DNA of 64,000 nt from Gemmobacter aquatilis (GTDB taxonomy: Bacteria; Pseudomonadota; Alphaproteobacteria; Rhodobacterales; Rhodobacteraceae), in contig NZ_FOCE01000001.1 in NCBI RefSeq assembly GCF_900110025.1, positions 413,382 to 477,381 of the forward strand. The letters run 5' to 3'. The notes beneath the pieces were generated by a model. It was not told where the DNA came from. It saw only the letters and a program-made list of their open reading frames with translations, and searched no databases. Both the position numbers and the translations under genes were made by a program. Positions 61,053 through 64,000 of the stretch are shown piece by piece (the stretch's first letter is position 1; each line of letters begins with the position of its first letter).

Positions 61053-62753
61053 ATGCCCTATCGCGCCCCGGTATCCGAATACCGTTTCGTCTTCGATCAT
61101 GTCGTCGGCATGGATCAGGTGGCCGCGACCGAACTTTTCGCCGAAGCCACCCCCGAAACGGTAGAGGCGATTCTGGCCGAGGCCGGAAAGCTGTGTGAAA
61201 CCGTCATCGCGCCGCTGAACCGCGCCGGCGACAAGACCCCGGCCCGGCTGGAAAACGGCGTCGTGCGCACCTCGCCCGGTTTTGCCGAAGGTTTTCGCGC
61301 GATTGCCGACGGTGGCTGGGTCGGCATGGCGGCGGACCCGGAACATGGGGGGATGGGCCTGCCGATGGCGCTGACCACGGCGGTGAACGAGATGATCGGG
61401 TCTGCCTGCCTTGCCCTGCAGCTCAACCCCCTGATGACGCAGGGCCAGATCGAGGCGCTGGAACATCACGCCAGCGACGAGATCAAGGCGCTGTATATCC
61501 CGAAGCTGATCGCGGGCGACTGGTGCGGCACGATGAACCTGACCGAAAGCGGCGCCGGGTCCGATGTCGGCGCGCTGCGCACCAAGGCCGAACGCAATGC
61601 AGACGGCACCTACAGCGTGACCGGGCAGAAGATCTTCATCACCTGGGGCGACAATGATTTCGCCGAGAACATCTGCCATCTGGTGCTGGCCCGTCTGCCC
61701 GACGGCGCGCCGGGCACAAGGGGTATCAGCCTGTTCATGGTGCCGAAATTCCTGCCCAAACCCGATGGCAGCCTTGGCGCCCGCAACAGCCTTGGCGTTG
61801 TCAGCCTGGAACACAAGCTGGGCATCCACGGCTCTCCGACCGCCGTGATGCAGTATGACGGTGCGACCGGCTGGTTGATCGGCGAGGAACACAAGGGCAT
61901 GGCGGCGATGTTCACCATGATGAACAATGCGCGCCTTGGCGTGGGGATGCAGGGCGTCGCGGTGGCCGAAGCGGCCTATCAGCAGGCGCTGACCTATGCG
62001 ATGGATCGCAAGCAGGGCAAGACACCGCTGGGCGCCACCGCCATTGTCGATCATGTCGATGTGCGCCGGATGCTGGCGCAGATGAAGGCCGAACTGTTCA
62101 GCGCCCGCGCCATCGGTCTGGCCTGCGCCGTGGCGATCGACATGGCCCGCGCCACCGGCAGCGCCGAATGGCAGGCCCGCGCCGCGCTGCTGACCCCGAT
62201 CATCAAGGCCTATGGCACCGACAGCGGCAACGAGGTGGCGCAACTGGGCGTGCAGGTGCATGGTGGCATGGGCTACATCGAGGAAACCGGCGCCGCGCAA
62301 TTCGCCCGCGATGCGCGGATCACCGCGATTTACGAGGGCACCAACGGCATTCAGGCGATGGATCTGGTCGGGCGCAAGCTGATGGATGGGGGCGATGCCG
62401 CCTATCGCCTGCTGCAAGAGGTGGAAGATCACGCCAAGAAAAGCCGCGATGTGCAGCCCGATCTGGCCACCGATGTCTGGAATGCGGCCGAGGCGCTGCG
62501 CGAGGCCACTGAATGGCTGGTGGCGCAGGGCGCCGATGACCGCAACGCCGGGGCGGTGCCCTATCTGCGCGCCTTTGCGCGGGTGCTGGGCGCGCATTAC
62601 CACCTGAAGGCCGCGCTGGCCGATGCCGCCCGCCTGCCGCTGGCCCGCGTGGCGATCAAGCGGCTGCTGCCGGAACACGCGGCGGCGCTGGCGCAGGTGC
62701 GCGCAGGCGCGGCGGGGCTTTACGACCTGACCCCCGAAGCGCTCGCCTCGTGA
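61053..62753 (+). CDS. Acyl-CoA dehydrogenase, DmdC-like
   Basis: The 566-aa flavoprotein has TVDI-like start MPYRAPVSEYRFVFDHVVGMDQVAA, MNLTESGAGSDVGALRTKAE, the catalytic glutamate region in YEGTNGIQAMDLVGRKL, and IQVHGGMGYIEETGAAQFARD-type QVHGGMGYIEE. The C-terminal extension beyond 400 residues is typical of DmdC, which oxidises 3-methylmercaptopropionyl-CoA in dimethylsulfoniopropionate use, but several paralogues exist in Rhodobacterales and long-chain substrates are possible. It overlaps the next gene by 4 bp. Confidence 0.88.
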   Translation: MPYRAPVSEYRFVFDHVVGMDQVAATELFAEATPETVEAILAEAGKLCETVIAPLNRAGDKTPARLENGVVRTSPGFAEGFRAIADGGWVGMAADPEHGGMGLPMALTTAVNEMIGSACLALQLNPLMTQGQIEALEHHASDEIKALYIPKLIAGDWCGTMNLTESGAGSDVGALRTKAERNADGTYSVTGQKIFITWGDNDFAENICHLVLARLPDGAPGTRGISLFMVPKFLPKPDGSLGARNSLGVVSLEHKLGIHGSPTAVMQYDGATGWLIGEEHKGMAAMFTMMNNARLGVGMQGVAVAEAAYQQALTYAMDRKQGKTPLGATAIVDHVDVRRMLAQMKAELFSARAIGLACAVAIDMARATGSAEWQARAALLTPIIKAYGTDSGNEVAQLGVQVHGGMGYIEETGAAQFARDARITAIYEGTNGIQAMDLVGRKLMDGGDAAYRLLQEVEDHAKKSRDVQPDLATDVWNAAEALREATEWLVAQGADDRNAGAVPYLRAFARVLGAHYHLKAALADAARLPLARVAIKRLLPEHAAALAQVRAGAAGLYDLTPEALAS

Positions 62754-63778
62754 GCGGCGCGCCCATCCGCTATCCGTTCGAGGCGCCGGACCCCGGCGCC
62801 TCGGTCGCCGTGGCCGAAGGCGTGCTGTGGCTGCGCCTGCCGCTGCCCATGGCGCTGGATCATGTCAACGTCTTCGCGCTGGAGGATGGCGACGGCTGGA
62901 CCATTGTCGATACCGGCTTTGACAGCCGCAAGACCCGCGCGATCTGGGAGGCCCTGTTGGCAGGCCCCTTGCAGGGCCGCCCGGTGCGGCGCGTCGTCGT
63001 CACCCATCACCACCCCGATCACATCGGCCTTGCGGGCTGGTTTCAGGCCCGGGGCGCAGAGCTGGTCACCACCCGAACCGCCTGGCTTTATGCCCGGATG
63101 CTGACGCTGGACGCGCAGGAAAAGGCCACACCACAACAGATCGCCTTCTGGCGGGCCGCCGGGATGGACCCGGACATGCTGGCCCAGCGCAGCGCCGAAC
63201 GGCCCTTCAACTTCTGCGATGTCGTTCACCCGCTGCCGCCGGGCTTTACCCGGCTGGTGGAAGGCGGGCAGATCACCATGGGCGGGCGGCGCTGGCAGGT
63301 GCATATGGGCGACGGCCACGCCCCCGAACATGCCACGTTCTGGAGCCTGGACGACGATCTGGTGCTGGGCGGCGACCAGCTTCTGCCCTCGATTTCCGCC
63401 AATATCGGCGTCTACCCGACCGAGCCGGAGGCCGATCCGCTGGCCGACTGGATTGCTGCCTGCACCCGCTTCCTGCCGCTGGCAGAACCGCGCCATCTGG
63501 TGCTGCCCGGCCACAAGCTGCCCTTCACCGGTCTGCCCACCCGCCTGCGCCAGATGATCGAAAACCACGACAGCGCGCTGATCCGGCTGCATGATCACCT
63601 TGCCAGCCCGCGCACGGCCACCGGCTGCTTCCCCGCCCTGTTCAAACGCGAGATCGGCCCTGCCGAATACGGGCTGGCGCTGGTCGAATCGGTGGCGCAT
63701 CTGAACCACCTGCTGAACAAGGGGCTGGCGCAGCGCAGCATGGCCCCCGAAGGGCACTGGCTGTGGGAACAGGCCTGA
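62750..63778 (+). CDS. Metallo-beta-lactamase-fold hydrolase
   Basis: The 342-aa protein has the metal-binding HHHPDHIG (HxHxDH) near residue 87, GDGHAPEH for a further histidine, LGGDQLL for the bridging aspartate and a late LPGHKLPFTG. It is of the general hydrolase type rather than a beta-lactamase. It starts at GTG 62750 overlapping the dehydrogenase stop, so its natural substrate is probably a thioester linked to that pathway. This is inferred from coupling. Confidence 0.88.
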   Translation: MSGAPIRYPFEAPDPGASVAVAEGVLWLRLPLPMALDHVNVFALEDGDGWTIVDTGFDSRKTRAIWEALLAGPLQGRPVRRVVVTHHHPDHIGLAGWFQARGAELVTTRTAWLYARMLTLDAQEKATPQQIAFWRAAGMDPDMLAQRSAERPFNFCDVVHPLPPGFTRLVEGGQITMGGRRWQVHMGDGHAPEHATFWSLDDDLVLGGDQLLPSISANIGVYPTEPEADPLADWIAACTRFLPLAEPRHLVLPGHKLPFTGLPTRLRQMIENHDSALIRLHDHLASPRTATGCFPALFKREIGPAEYGLALVESVAHLNHLLNKGLAQRSMAPEGHWLWEQA

Positions 63779-63896
63779 TCGCCGCGCCAACTGTGGCCGC
63801 CGCACCGCAGCACGAAAGTGGCGGCTTCCGGGGCGTGACAGGGCGGCGTGAATCGGCTATTGGGCTGGAAACGCGATCATTTCAGGAGACGCAGCG

Positions 63897-64000
63897 ATGG
63901 GCGACCACAAGCAGGGCAGCATGGACATCCGCGCACAGGAAAAGACCTTTGCGGGCTTTATCCGCTTCACGATCTGGGGTGCGGGCATCTCGATCGCCGT
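63897..64000 (+). CDS. aa3-type cytochrome c oxidase subunit IV (partial, COX4_pro_2-like)
   Basis: The visible 34 residues begin MGDHKQGSMDIRAQEKTFAGF and run into a hydrophobic segment (IRFTIWGAGISIAV). This matches the small single-helix subunit found in Rhodobacterales oxidases, which normally has about 45-65 residues. The gene is cut by the window edge. AGGAGA lies 8 bases before the ATG. Confidence 0.8.
   Translation, partial: MGDHKQGSMDIRAQEKTFAGFIRFTIWGAGISIA

Noticed and set aside
60936-62678. Very long minus-strand open frame continuing upstream of tsaC
   Set aside because: It is the antisense of the acyl-CoA dehydrogenase gene; the histidine- and glutamine-rich translation has no domain and the tsaC start is clear at 60935.

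Overview
The window looks like the chromosome of a GC-rich alphaproteobacterium of the Rhodobacteraceae/Rhodobacterales type. The evidence is the gene order (murA, a DUF2948 gene, hisD, UPF0262, a low-molecular-weight phosphatase; then infA, maf, an RNase E/G-like gene and yacG), a separate ATP synthase F0 operon with both b and b' subunits, TrcR (DUF1013), MipZ, a COX4_pro_2-type small oxidase subunit at the right edge, and a dimethylsulfoniopropionate-type acyl-CoA dehydrogenase. The species cannot be fixed from the sequence alone.

Positions 1-1257 hold a decayed IS3-family insertion sequence. Its orfA is intact, but its orfB is broken twice, both times at short palindromic insertions. Positions 1513-11593 are an integrative element of about 10 kb in the 3' end of a tRNA-Phe gene. 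A 14-bp direct repeat of the tRNA end bounds it. It carries a P4-type tyrosine integrase, an unrecognised 235-aa protein, an AlpA-type regulator, a small membrane protein, a winged-helix protein, a reverse transcriptase whose catalytic motif reads CTDN instead of YxDD, a four-helix membrane protein, a secreted protein on the opposite strand, and a complete type III restriction-modification system (mod and res). This reads as a small defence island. A 14-bp palindrome, TGCAAC-NN-GTTGCA, occurs four times exactly and at least three more times with one mismatch inside the element; I did not find an exact copy in the remaining 52 kb.

The rest is ordinary chromosome with some local accessory genes. 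Positions 11.7-23 kb hold the murA-to-yacG housekeeping cluster on the minus strand. It is interrupted by a GIY-YIG nuclease gene and by a block with a nitrilase-family hydrolase, a GNAT enzyme, a SnoaL-like protein and a divergent qorB/qorR pair. Positions 23-35 kb hold tRNA-Thr, two hydrolases, a chromate transporter, an RTX-Hint secreted protein, trcR, RNase T2, a PfkB kinase, nth, an AraC-Ogt fusion and an OmpA lipoprotein. Positions 35-41 kb hold a GntR regulator, the F0 ATP synthase operon, an ArsR regulator and malonyl-CoA synthase. Positions 41-51 kb hold mipZ, a glycosyltransferase and the ribosome/tRNA cluster (ffh, rpsP, rimM, trmD, rplS, rpmE) with bluB, chorismate mutase and three accessory genes embedded in it. 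Positions 51-64 kb hold a LysR/EamA pair, a luciferase-like monooxygenase, tRNA-Arg, a histidine kinase, a dihydrolipoamide-dehydrogenase-like enzyme with a TVP38 membrane protein, rpmH-rnpA-yidD, a Sua5-type tsaC, an acyl-CoA dehydrogenase with a metallo-hydrolase, and the start of a small cytochrome oxidase subunit.

Intergenic spaces carry several repeat families: a 69-bp tandem array of REP-like palindromes (14.9 kb, with a further copy at 49.3 kb), a family of GG(A/G)TATTT inverted elements near gene ends, and a 25-bp-arm hairpin joined to three perfect 20-bp tandem repeats at 43.5 kb.
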